DNA of 64,000 bases, from positions 124,001 through 188,000 of the forward strand of contig NZ_FOFV01000011.1 in the NCBI RefSeq assembly GCF_900111005.1, written 5' to 3'. Source of the DNA: Lentzea albida (GTDB taxonomy: Bacteria; Actinomycetota; Actinomycetes; Mycobacteriales; Pseudonocardiaceae). The notes beneath the pieces were generated by a model. The model saw nothing but the letters and a program-made list of their open reading frames with translations. It did no database searches and had not been told where the DNA came from. Shown piece by piece: positions 50,048-56,884 of the stretch; within the stretch, counting starts at the first letter, position 1, and each line of letters opens with the position of its first letter. Made by a program: the position numbers and the translations under genes.

Positions 50048-50811
50048 CCGACATCCGCATCGAGGTCACGGGACTGCACAAGTCCTTCGGCTCGCTCGAC
50101 GTGCTGCGGGGCATCGACTTCACCACCCCGCGCGGCACCTCCACCGTCCTGCTGGGACCGTCCGGCTCCGGCAAGACCACCCTGTTGCGCTCGCTCAACG
50201 CCCTCGACACCCCGGACAGCGGCGTCGTCCGCATCGACGACGTGTCGGTCGACTTCTCCGCACTGCCGCCGGGCAAGGCCGGTCGGGCCGAGAGCGCACG
50301 CCTGCGGGCGCAGAGCGGCATGGTGTTCCAGTCGCACAACCTCTTCCCGCACCGCACGGTCCTGCAGAACCTGACCGAGGGGCCGGTCGTGGCCCAGAAG
50401 CGCCCGCTGGACGAGGTCGTGGGGGAGGCGCGGACGCTGCTCGACCAGGTCGGCCTCGCCGACAAGGCCGATTCGTACCCGCACCAGCTTTCCGGCGGAC
50501 AACAGCAACGCGTGGGCATTGCCCGTGCGCTGGCTTTGAAACCTCGAGTCGTCCTGTTCGACGAACCGACTTCCGCACTCGACCCGGAACTCGTGGGGGA
50601 GGTGCTCGCCGTGATCAAAGATCTCGCCTCGGAAGGGTGGACCACGGTCATCGTCACGCACGAGATCCGGTTCGCCGAACGCGTCGCCGACCAGGTGTTG
50701 TTCCTGGACGGCGGGGTGATCGTGGAGCACGGAACGCCTGGTCAGGTGATCGGCGACCCCCGGGAAGAACGCACCAGGAGGTTCCTGCGACGCGTTCTGG
50801 ACCACGGCTGA
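50044..50811 (+). CDS. Amino-acid ABC transporter ATP-binding protein
   Basis: It has 255 residues: Walker A LLGPSGSGKTTLLR, Q-loop VFQSHNLFPHRTVLQNL, signature HQLSGGQQQRVGIARALA, Walker B VVLFDEPTSALDPE and H-loop VIVTHEIRFA. It is a GlnQ/HisP-type polar amino acid ATPase. ATG 50044 overlaps the stop of the fused transporter, so the two genes encode a complete importer. Confidence 0.95.
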   Translation: MTDIRIEVTGLHKSFGSLDVLRGIDFTTPRGTSTVLLGPSGSGKTTLLRSLNALDTPDSGVVRIDDVSVDFSALPPGKAGRAESARLRAQSGMVFQSHNLFPHRTVLQNLTEGPVVAQKRPLDEVVGEARTLLDQVGLADKADSYPHQLSGGQQQRVGIARALALKPRVVLFDEPTSALDPELVGEVLAVIKDLASEGWTTVIVTHEIRFAERVADQVLFLDGGVIVEHGTPGQVIGDPREERTRRFLRRVLDHG

Positions 50812-50820
50812 AATCATTCT

Positions 50821-50839
50821 TGAGGATAGGCTCGCCTAA
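50821..50839 (+). promoter_or_regulatory. DtxR/IdeR-type iron box
   Basis: TGAGGATAGGCTCGCCTAA matches 15 of 19 positions of the actinobacterial iron-box consensus (TTAGGTTAGGCTAACCTAA). It lies 10 bp after the ABC ATPase stop and 81 bp before the DUF1540 ATG. Iron-dependent repression of the DUF1540 gene is a reasonable inference. Confidence 0.6.
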
Positions 50840-50861
50840 TTAATCCTCGAATTGCGAGCTC

Positions 50862-50913
50862 CCTGCCGTGGTGGCATGGTCCGGAATAACCGAACCTTTC
50901 CCACCACGGCAGG
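50862..50913 (+). promoter_or_regulatory. Leader hairpin that covers the DUF1540 ribosome site
   Basis: CCTGCCGTGGTGG (50862-50874) and CCACCACGGCAGG (50901-50913) form a perfect 13-bp stem around a 26-nt loop. The right arm ends in AGG, the first bases of the AGGAG ribosome site (50911-50915). Folding would hide part of that site, so translation may be controlled. Confidence 0.6.
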
Positions 50914-50920
50914 AGCGGAC

Positions 50921-51229
50921 ATGACCACTCTCGAGAACCCGGCGATGCCCGCAGTCCACGATTGCACCGTGAGCGACTGCTCCTACAACCACGACGGCTG
51001 CCACGCCTTCGCGATCACGGTGCGCGGCGACAACGGCGCCGCGGACTGCGGCACGTTCATCCCGCTCGGCACGAAGGGCGGCCTCGACAAGGTCGTCGCC
51101 CAGGTCGGCGCCTGTTCGCGCACCGACTGCGTGCACAACGCCTCGCTGGAGTGCACCGCGCAGAGCGTGCGGGTCGGCCAGGGCGCGGGCGACCACCACG
51201 CGAACTGCCTGACGTACCAGCCGCGTTAA
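50921..51229 (+). CDS. DUF1540 cysteine-rich protein
   Basis: It has 102 residues and two copies of the DUF1540 cysteine pattern: CTVSDCSYNHDGCHAFAITV with DCGTF, and CSRTDCVHNASLECTAQSV with NCLTY. Each repeat has four to five Cys and a His, typical of metal binding. It has no signal peptide. AGGAG sits 5 bp before ATG 50921. The iron box and leader hairpin upstream suggest a link to metal status. The function of the family is not established. Confidence 0.88.
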   Translation: MTTLENPAMPAVHDCTVSDCSYNHDGCHAFAITVRGDNGAADCGTFIPLGTKGGLDKVVAQVGACSRTDCVHNASLECTAQSVRVGQGAGDHHANCLTYQPR

Positions 51230-51651
51230 CCCTCGTCGTCCTTGCGGTCGACGGCCCGGCCGAGCTCCCGCAGGCCGACGTTGACCGCGATGACGGCCAC
51301 CGTGCCGGCCGCCGCGACGACGTGCAGCCCGGCACCCGCCAGTGACCCCACCGCGGCCGCGCACCACAGCGTGGCCGCGGTGTTGAGTCCGCGGACCGAC
51401 AACCCGTCGCGCAGGATCACCCCGGCCCCGAGGAACCCGATCCCGGACACCACCTGGGCGGCGACGCGCGTGGGATCCCCCTGGCCGTTGAAGCCCTGCG
51501 CGGACAGCAGGACGAACAGCGCGGCACCCACCGCCACGAGGGCGTTGGTCCGCAGACCGGCGGTGCGGGCGCGGTACTGGCGCTCGAAGCCGATCAGTGC
51601 GCCGAGGCCCATGCTCTCGGCGATGCGCAATGTCATGTCGAAGACGTGCAT
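51226..51651 (-). CDS. MgtC/SapB-family membrane protein
   Basis: It has 141 residues and four membrane helices. RIAESMGLGALIGFERQYRA, GLRTNALVAVGAALFVLLSA, RVAAQVVSGIGFLGAGVILR and VRGLNTAATLWCAAAVG are the classic MgtC blocks. Family members help survival at low Mg2+ or in hosts. ATG 51651 follows AGGGGAG with 7-bp spacing. The 190 bp upstream show no Mg-sensing riboswitch that I can recognise. It meets the DUF1540 gene with a 4-bp convergent overlap. Confidence 0.9.
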   Translation of the reverse strand: MHVFDMTLRIAESMGLGALIGFERQYRARTAGLRTNALVAVGAALFVLLSAQGFNGQGDPTRVAAQVVSGIGFLGAGVILRDGLSVRGLNTAATLWCAAAVGSLAGAGLHVVAAAGTVAVIAVNVGLRELGRAVDRKDDEG

Positions 51652-51841
51652 CGTGTGACTCCCCTTGCGTGCAGGGGTGTGCGTCACACGCCAGAACTAC
51701 GTGCGTGCGAGGTGCGGTGACCTGCGCCGGCTACTGACGCCTGGCATGTGTCGCTCACCTCGCTTCCTCGTGTCCGGCCGGCAAGACGTGGTCACGGTAG
51801 CGGCACGGCCGTGAAGCCGGGGTGGGAGTGGGACGCGCGTC

Positions 51842-52294
51842 TCAGTCCCAGCCGATGTGGCCGTCGTCGTAGCGGAGGAGCCTGTGCTCGCGGTCGCGGT
51901 CGCGGCCGTGCTCGCAGAGCCGCAGGACCTGGTCGAGCATCGCGCCCACACTCGGCCACTCGGTCATCTCGTCACTGAAGACGTGCCCGGTGCGGAGGTC
52001 TGCGAACAGCAGCTGGTCGTCCTCGTGGCAGTCCACCGCGAGGGGGATCCGGTCGGAGGTGCGCCGGTTCACGGCCACCCTGACGTCCAGCGGGTGCCAG
52101 TACCGGGGGAGGAGCGGACTCTCGTCGCCGAGCGCTCCGCGGTCGACCCCGCCGAAGACCCGCCACCACGCGGCCAGGTCCGGCGGCAGGCCGGTGATCC
52201 CGGGGCCGGCGGGAGGCAGCGGTGAAGCGTGCAGCCTCGGGGCGTCCGTGCGCAGCCGCTCCTCCAGCCGCGTCCACGTGTCCTCAACGGTCAT
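51842..52294 (-). CDS. SMI1/KNR4 (SUKH)-like protein
   Basis: It has 150 residues. It starts with a long helix (TWTRLEERLRTDAPRLHASP), then GITGLPPDLAAWWRVFGGVD, HPLDVRVAVNRR and LAVDCHEDDQLLFADLRTGH, the SUKH-fold order seen in SMI1/KNR4-like immunity proteins. No toxin gene lies beside it, so a toxin-immunity role is not supported here; many stand-alone copies exist in actinobacteria. It precedes the aldo/keto reductase stop by 13 bp. Confidence 0.7.
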   Translation of the reverse strand: MTVEDTWTRLEERLRTDAPRLHASPLPPAGPGITGLPPDLAAWWRVFGGVDRGALGDESPLLPRYWHPLDVRVAVNRRTSDRIPLAVDCHEDDQLLFADLRTGHVFSDEMTEWPSVGAMLDQVLRLCEHGRDRDREHRLLRYDDGHIGWD

Positions 52295-52307
52295 CTCGGC
52301 GCTCCGG

Positions 52308-53132
52308 CTAGAGCATCTCCAGCGGCGACGGGCCCTGCGGGGGAGGGAACGCGCGGTCCAGCTCGGCCAGGTCCTCGGCCGTCAGGGCCAGCTCCACCGC
52401 CTGCGCGTTCTCCCGCACGTGCTCGACCGTGCCCGCCTTCGGGATCGCGCAGACCTGCGGCCGCCGCAGCACCCATGCCAGCGCCGCCTGGGCGGGCGTG
52501 GCGTCGTGCCGCGCGGCGACGGCGGCCAGCGCGGGGGAGCCCAGCAGGCGGCCCTGCTCGACGGGGGAGTAGGCCATCACCGGGATGCCGGCCGAGACCT
52601 GCCACGGCAGCAGGTCGTGCTCCGGGCCGCGGCGGCTGAGGTTGTAGAGGATCTGGTTGGTCTGGCACGCGTCGGACAACGCCGTCAGTTCCTGCATGTC
52701 CCCGAGGTCGAGGTTGCTGACGCCCCAGTGCCGGATCTTGCCCGCCTCCAGCAACGCCGCGAAGCCCTCCAGGGTCTCGGCGAACGGCACCGAGCCCCGC
52801 CAGTGCAGCAGGTACAGGTCCAGCCGGTCGGTGCCCAGGCGGCGCAGCGAGGCCTCGCACGCGCGCACGGTGCCGGCCGCGGAGGCGTGGGACGGCAGCA
52901 CCTTCGACACGAGGAACACCTCGTCGCGACGGTCCCCGAGCGCCTCCCCGACGAGTTCCTCCGACGCGCCGGAGCCGTACATCTCGGCGGTGTCGACCAG
53001 GGTCAGGCTCAGGTCGAGGCCGGCGCGCAGGGCGGCGATCTCGGCGTCGCGCCGGGACGGGTCCTCGGCCATCTTCCAGGTGCCCATGCCGAGCGCGGGG
53101 ACGGTCTCGCCGGAGGGGAGCAGCACGGTCAT
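52308..53132 (-). CDS. Aldo/keto reductase
   Basis: It has 274 residues in the AKR TIM barrel: VPALGMGTWKMAEDP, LVDTAEMYGSGASEELVGEA (Asp and Tyr of the active site), VFLVSKVLPSHAS (Lys), LDLYLLHWRGSVPF (His), GVSNLDLGDM and CAIPKAGTVEHVRENAQAV (NADPH 2'-phosphate site). It should reduce aldehydes or ketones with NADPH. ATG 53132 matches the family start; sequence upstream is not coding. Divergent from the TVP38 gene by 27 bp. Confidence 0.92.
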   Translation of the reverse strand: MTVLLPSGETVPALGMGTWKMAEDPSRRDAEIAALRAGLDLSLTLVDTAEMYGSGASEELVGEALGDRRDEVFLVSKVLPSHASAAGTVRACEASLRRLGTDRLDLYLLHWRGSVPFAETLEGFAALLEAGKIRHWGVSNLDLGDMQELTALSDACQTNQILYNLSRRGPEHDLLPWQVSAGIPVMAYSPVEQGRLLGSPALAAVAARHDATPAQAALAWVLRRPQVCAIPKAGTVEHVRENAQAVELALTAEDLAELDRAFPPPQGPSPLEML

Positions 53133-53159
53133 GCTCCCCAGCCTGACGGGTAGGTTGGG

Positions 53160-53804
53160 ATGATGCGACTCGCGGGCCTGGTGCTGCTGGTGCTGCTCGT
53201 GGTGGCGCTGGCGGTCGCGGCGCAGCTCGTCGACCTCCCGGACGGGGCCGGGCTCCGCGCGCTCGTCGACGGCGCGGGCAACGCCGCACCGGTCGTGTTC
53301 GTGGCGGTGTGCGCGCTCGGCACGGCGGTCTTCTTCCCGAAACCGGTCCTCGCCACGGCGGCGGGGCTGCTGTTCGGCGTGGGGTGGGGGAGCGTGCTCG
53401 CGATCGCGGGCTTCACGGCGGGCGCGATGATCGCGTTCACCGTCGCCCGCGTGCTGGGGCGCGACACGGTGAAGGGTTGGCTCGGGGAGCGGCTGGCGGT
53501 GCTCGAACGGGTCTTCGCGCGCCGGGGGGTCGAGGCGACGCTCGTGATCCGGTTGCTGCCGGTCCTGCCGTTCACGCTGGCGAACTACGGCGCGGGCGTC
53601 ACGGCGGTGCGCGGCCGGCACTTCGCGCTCGGCACGGCGCTGGGCCTGGTGCCCTCGACCGTGCTCGCCGCGGTGCTGGGCGACGCCCTGAGCGACCTCG
53701 GCTCACCCCGTTCCCTCGTCGCGTTGGCGATCTGGGCGGTGCTGGCGGCCCTCGGGGTGTGGTGGGGCCGGAACCTGATCAGGACGGCCGCACGGGCCTC
53801 CTAG
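53160..53804 (+). CDS. TVP38/TMEM64 (DedA-superfamily) membrane protein
   Basis: It has 214 residues and about five membrane segments with two re-entrant-like loops. FFPKPVLATAAGLLFGVGWG, GFTAGAMIAFTVARVLGRD, RRGVEATLVIRLLPVLPFTL and NYGAGVTAVRGRHFALGTAL are the SNARE-associated/VTT-domain blocks. Relatives move lipids or act as transporters in the membrane. A strong terminator follows. Confidence 0.88.
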   Translation: MMRLAGLVLLVLLVVALAVAAQLVDLPDGAGLRALVDGAGNAAPVVFVAVCALGTAVFFPKPVLATAAGLLFGVGWGSVLAIAGFTAGAMIAFTVARVLGRDTVKGWLGERLAVLERVFARRGVEATLVIRLLPVLPFTLANYGAGVTAVRGRHFALGTALGLVPSTVLAAVLGDALSDLGSPRSLVALAIWAVLAALGVWWGRNLIRTAARAS

Positions 53805-53815
53805 AGGTGCGCAAA

Positions 53816-53846
53816 AAGCCGCCCCGGCGGGAGACCGGGACGGCTT
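53816..53846. terminator. Bidirectional intrinsic terminator
   Basis: AAGCCG-c-CCCGG and CCGGG-a-CGGCTT form an 11-bp stem with one mismatch and a 7-nt loop. AAAAA precedes it on the plus strand, giving a T-tract on the minus strand, so it is best suited to the convergent rbpA gene (ends 53862) and also serves the TVP38 gene. Confidence 0.8.
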
Positions 53847-53861
53847 GAAGCGTCTGCGAGA

Positions 53862-54206
53862 TCAGGCCGTGCGGGTGCGGCGTCCGCGGAGCTCTTCGAG
53901 GCGCTCGTCGAGCAGCTCCTCGAGCTCGGGGATCGACCGGCGCTCCAGGAGCATGTCCCAGTGCGTGCGCGGCGGCTTGACCTTCTTCACCTCCGGCTCG
54001 ACCCCGTCGATGATCTTCGACTCGGTGCCGTGGAGGCGGCATTCCCAGGTCGGCGGCAACTCGGCGTCGTCGGAGAAGGGGACCTCGAAGTCGTGTCCCT
54101 TCGGGCAGGCGTACCGCGCTGCCCGGCGCGGAGCGAGATCGTGGTTGCGGTCGGTCTCGTAGCTGACTGCTCCGAGCCGGCTGCCACGCAAAACGCGGTC
54201 GGCCAT
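53862..54206 (-). CDS. rbpA: RNA polymerase-binding protein RbpA
   Basis: It has 114 residues. MADRVLRGSRLGAVSYETDR (sigma-interacting tail), RYACPKGHDFEVPF and WECRLHG (zinc ribbon, CxnHx..C), then KPPRTHWDMLLERRSIPELEELL (sigma-interacting domain) identify RbpA with high certainty. It is an essential actinobacterial transcription activator that steadies the promoter open complex with housekeeping sigma. A candidate sigma-R promoter lies upstream. Confidence 0.97.
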   Translation of the reverse strand: MADRVLRGSRLGAVSYETDRNHDLAPRRAARYACPKGHDFEVPFSDDAELPPTWECRLHGTESKIIDGVEPEVKKVKPPRTHWDMLLERRSIPELEELLDERLEELRGRRTRTA

Positions 54207-54263
54207 GGCGGTGTCCTTTCGCTCGGCTCAGGGCCGGGGCCCAGGCTTCTTGCTCACCGTGTG

Positions 54264-54291
54264 CAACGCCCGGATTGCTCCGTTTGTTTCC
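54264..54291 (-). promoter_or_regulatory. Candidate sigma-R-type promoter of rbpA
   Basis: On the minus strand GGAAA and GTT are separated by 19 bp (54264-54291), close to the sigma-R consensus GGAAT-N18/19-GTT. rbpA is a known sigma-R target in Streptomyces coelicolor, which supports the reading. The rest of the 238-bp gap holds no gene. Confidence 0.45.
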
Positions 54292-54444
54292 GGTTCGCTC
54301 TCATGGTCGCCCACAGTGACGTCGTTCACTCGTCAACGAAGGCTTCCTACTAATGGATGCGATCGCCACAGGATCGTGACGCGTTATCAAGCTCCTGCGC
54401 TCATGCATCACTCTAATGGCCCAGTGGCGGCCGTGGGTAGTCGC

Positions 54445-55200
54445 CTATGCCAACCGAAGTTGACCACTTTGTGCGACGTCAGGGCCGAGGTCACCCAACC
54501 TAAAGTGACGCCGACAGAGCACCTGGTAACGGACGGTAGTTTCCGTGGTCTCGGTTACACCGTTGCTCTCCGTACCCGATCGGTGCTGTTCCGTGTCCGA
54601 TTTGGTGTCGGCGACCAGGACCGTGTTCCCGGCGCGAATCACCTGACCGGCTCGCACCCGCGCGTTGAACCGTCCCGGCACCCCGCACCAGCACAGGACC
54701 TCGACCTGGATCGCGTTCAACTCGTCGGCGAGCTCGAACAGCCGCCGCGACCCCGGGAACATCTCCCCGCGGAAGTCCGTGGCGAGCCCGAAGCAGTACA
54801 CGTCGACCTGGACGTCGTCCGCGAGCTCCGCGAGCTGCTCCACCTGGGCGCCGGTGAGGAACTGCGCCTCGTCCACGATCAGGTAGTCCACCCGCCGGCC
54901 CTCGGCCCACTCCGCCCGCACCAGCCGGAGGAGGTCGTCGTCGCGGATCTCCGCGGCCTCGCGCGTGATGCCGATGCGGCTCGAGATCTGGGGGCGCCCC
55001 GACCGGTCGTGCCGCACCAGCAGCAGCCCGCGCCTGCCTTGGCGCGAGTTGTTGTGGTCGATCTGCAGTGCGAGCGTCGACTTGCCGCAGTCCATGGGGC
55101 CGAAGAAGAACTTCAGGTGCCCCACCACCGGCGTCGAGCGCCGGGAACCAGCGACAGGTACGGCGGACAGGGCGTCTGTCGGATCGGGAAGGGCGTCCAC
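54445..55200 (-). CDS. tdk: Thymidine kinase
   Basis: It has 251 residues. The Walker A loop GPMDCGKST, DHNNSRQGRRGLLLVRHDRS, VDYLIVDEAQFLTGAQVEQL (Walker B with DEAQF), CFGLATDFRGEMFPG (lasso region) and paired zinc Cys (VLCWCG and VLCRRHF) identify a type II thymidine kinase. It phosphorylates thymidine to dTMP for salvage. GTG 55200 starts it; about 25 residues before the kinase domain are not conserved. It is a single-gene unit next to rbpA. Confidence 0.95.
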   Translation of the reverse strand: MDALPDPTDALSAVPVAGSRRSTPVVGHLKFFFGPMDCGKSTLALQIDHNNSRQGRRGLLLVRHDRSGRPQISSRIGITREAAEIRDDDLLRLVRAEWAEGRRVDYLIVDEAQFLTGAQVEQLAELADDVQVDVYCFGLATDFRGEMFPGSRRLFELADELNAIQVEVLCWCGVPGRFNARVRAGQVIRAGNTVLVADTKSDTEQHRSGTESNGVTETTETTVRYQVLCRRHFRLGDLGPDVAQSGQLRLA

Positions 55201-55580
55201 GGCGGGTCACCCTAGTGCCTGGATCCCGATCATGAGGAATCCCCGCGGTCTGTCCCTCGCCATCGTGCGCCCCCTTGAGTGCGACCTGCTGTTTCGGGAC
55301 GACATAGCCGCTTCGAGGGGACTCTAAACACACTTCTCGAATCGACCTCCTCGAAACTTTCAGTGCGGACTGAGAAACGGACCCGGGGTCGGAACCGGGG
55401 GAGGGGAGTGGCTCGCGAAGCAGAACGGCTGACGACAACGCACCCGCCTCCTCCTGCCGGCCGTGGAAACCCGGCGTTTCTGGTTCGGCCGAGGCGGCGC
55501 TTCGGTTCGGCTGTCGCCGGCCGAGGTCTGGCGCCTCATCCCACGGCCGCCGTCGAGGCGTCGAAGCGTGCTCGACGTAC
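55201..55580. other. Intergenic region between tdk and the PadR gene
   Basis: No convincing gene. A Gly/Arg-rich open frame (55279-55587) looks random. The end carries a 25-bp motif shared with 59181 (listed apart), then the PadR promoter. Confidence 0.4.
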
Positions 55581-55605
55581 TCGATAGCTTCAGTGTTGGC
55601 CGAAA
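55581..55605. repeat. 25-bp motif, copy 1
   Basis: TCGATAGCTTCAGTGTTG followed by GCCGAAA. It matches 20 of 25 positions of the copy at 59181-59205, including 11 consecutive bases (CTTCAGTGTTG). It lies 60 bp upstream of the PadR start and 380 bp upstream of tdk on the other strand. Possible shared promoter or operator. Confidence 0.4.
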
Positions 55606-55631
55606 TTAACAATCCGAAGGTTTCAGGCTCC

Positions 55632-55656
55632 CGATATAACTCGCGCAGCGATATAT
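55632..55656 (+). promoter_or_regulatory. PadR-gene promoter with embedded inverted repeat
   Basis: TATAAC (55635-55640) is a good -10 box 24 bp before ATG 55665. ATATA and TATAT flank 13 bp across it, and CGATATA is repeated at 55632 and 55649. Autorepression by the PadR protein would fit the overlap. Confidence 0.5.
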
Positions 55657-55664
55657 TCAGCGAC

Positions 55665-56012
55665 ATGAGTGGTCGGGTCATGTCCGAGCAGACGTTCCTC
55701 GTGCTCACCGCGCTGGCGGAGGAGCCGCTGCACGGGTACGCGATCGTCCAGGCGGTCGAGCAGCTGTCCGAAGGTCGAACGGTGTTGAGGGTCGGCACCC
55801 TCTACGGGGTGCTGGACCGGCTGGTGGCGGACGGCCTGGCCGAGCGCGACCGGGAGGAGGTGCACCAGGGCCGGCTGCGGCGCTACTACAAGCTCACCGA
55901 CTCGGGTGTGCGGGCGTTGCAGGCGGAGGTGGCGAGGCTGAGCGCGAACGTGCGGGCAGCGACGGCGGTGCTGAGGGGGAGGGGTGTCCAGGCGTGGGCG
56001 AGTCGGGCATGA
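55665..56012 (+). CDS. PadR-family transcriptional regulator
   Basis: It has 115 residues from ATG 55665 (110 from ATG 55680). SEQTFLVLTALAEEPLHGYA, VGTLYGVLDRLVADGLAERD and GRLRRYYKLTDSGVRAL are the PadR winged helix. The short C-terminal helix makes the dimer. ATGA couples it to the downstream membrane protein, a common actinobacterial layout in which the regulator controls the operon. Ligand unknown. Confidence 0.93.
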   Translation: MSGRVMSEQTFLVLTALAEEPLHGYAIVQAVEQLSEGRTVLRVGTLYGVLDRLVADGLAERDREEVHQGRLRRYYKLTDSGVRALQAEVARLSANVRAATAVLRGRGVQAWASRA

Positions 56013-56884
56013 GCAATCTGGAACGGCGGTACCGGTCGTTGCTGCGGGTGCTGCCGCGGTGGTACCGCGCGGACCGCGAGGAGGAGATGGTCGGGATCTT
56101 CCTGGCCGATCGGACCGACGAGCTCGACCTGGAGCACAGCTGGCCGGGGTGGGGGGAGACGGCCGCGATCCTCGGGCTCGCGGTGCGCACCCACCTCGCG
56201 GCCGGGGCGGCGCTCTCGAGCGTGCCGGCGAAGGTCGTGTGGCGCGGTGAGGTGGTGCGGGCGCTGGGGGTGCTCGGGCTGCTGCTCGGTGTCTTCTACG
56301 CGACGGCGGCGGTGGTGGACGTCGTCGCCGGTGATCCCGGGGAGCCCGCGCCGGGGTGGTGGCGGGTGCTGGAGCTGGGGCCGCTGGTGGCGTTCGGGGT
56401 GTTGCTGAGCGGACGGCGGACGCTCGCGAAGGTGGCGGCGGGGGCTCCGGTGGTGCTGTCCCTGGTCGCGTTGGCGCAGCCCGAGTACGCGCTGGCGTGG
56501 AGCGTGTTCCAGTTGCCGTCGCTGGTGACGTTCGCATGCCTGTGCCTGGGGTTCCACCGGGAGGCACCGGCGCCGCCCGCGCGCAGGCTGCTGTGGTGGG
56601 GTGGGGGAGCGGTGCTGCTGGGGGTGCTCGGCGGGGTCGCGACCGGGGCGGGGGTGCTGGCGGCCGGGCTGGTCACCGTGGTGGTGCGAGGCGTGGCGTT
56701 CGTGCGGGGTGACGTGGTGCTGGGGCGTGCGTTGTCGTTGTTCGCGGCGCTGCAGCTGGTGCCGTTGCTGCTGCTGGCGTTCGTGGGGGGAGATGTCGTT
56801 TCGGCCGGTCTCGGCGTGCTGCTGGTGTTCGCCGTGGTGTGGCCGCTGCGGCGCCGCCCGAAGACGGCGCCGCAGGCGAACTAG
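56009..56884 (+). CDS. PadR-coupled integral membrane protein of unknown function
   Basis: It has 291 residues. The cytoplasmic N terminus (NLERRYRSLLRVLPRWYRAD, REEEMVGIFLADRTDELD) matches the domain found in membrane proteins paired with PadR regulators; seven or so membrane helices follow. ATG 56009 overlaps the PadR stop (ATGA). No transport or enzyme motif is visible. It meets the MFS gene with a 4-bp convergent overlap. Confidence 0.72.
   Translation: MSNLERRYRSLLRVLPRWYRADREEEMVGIFLADRTDELDLEHSWPGWGETAAILGLAVRTHLAAGAALSSVPAKVVWRGEVVRALGVLGLLLGVFYATAAVVDVVAGDPGEPAPGWWRVLELGPLVAFGVLLSGRRTLAKVAAGAPVVLSLVALAQPEYALAWSVFQLPSLVTFACLCLGFHREAPAPPARRLLWWGGGAVLLGVLGGVATGAGVLAAGLVTVVVRGVAFVRGDVVLGRALSLFAALQLVPLLLLAFVGGDVVSAGLGVLLVFAVVWPLRRRPKTAPQAN

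Noticed and set aside
51652..51841. Mg-sensing riboswitch upstream of mgtC
   Set aside because: I could not find a recognisable M-box fold on the minus strand; only short GC hairpins are visible.
51842..52294. Polymorphic toxin-immunity locus based on the SUKH-like protein
   Set aside because: No toxin, secretion-marker or second immunity gene lies nearby; isolated SUKH proteins are common.
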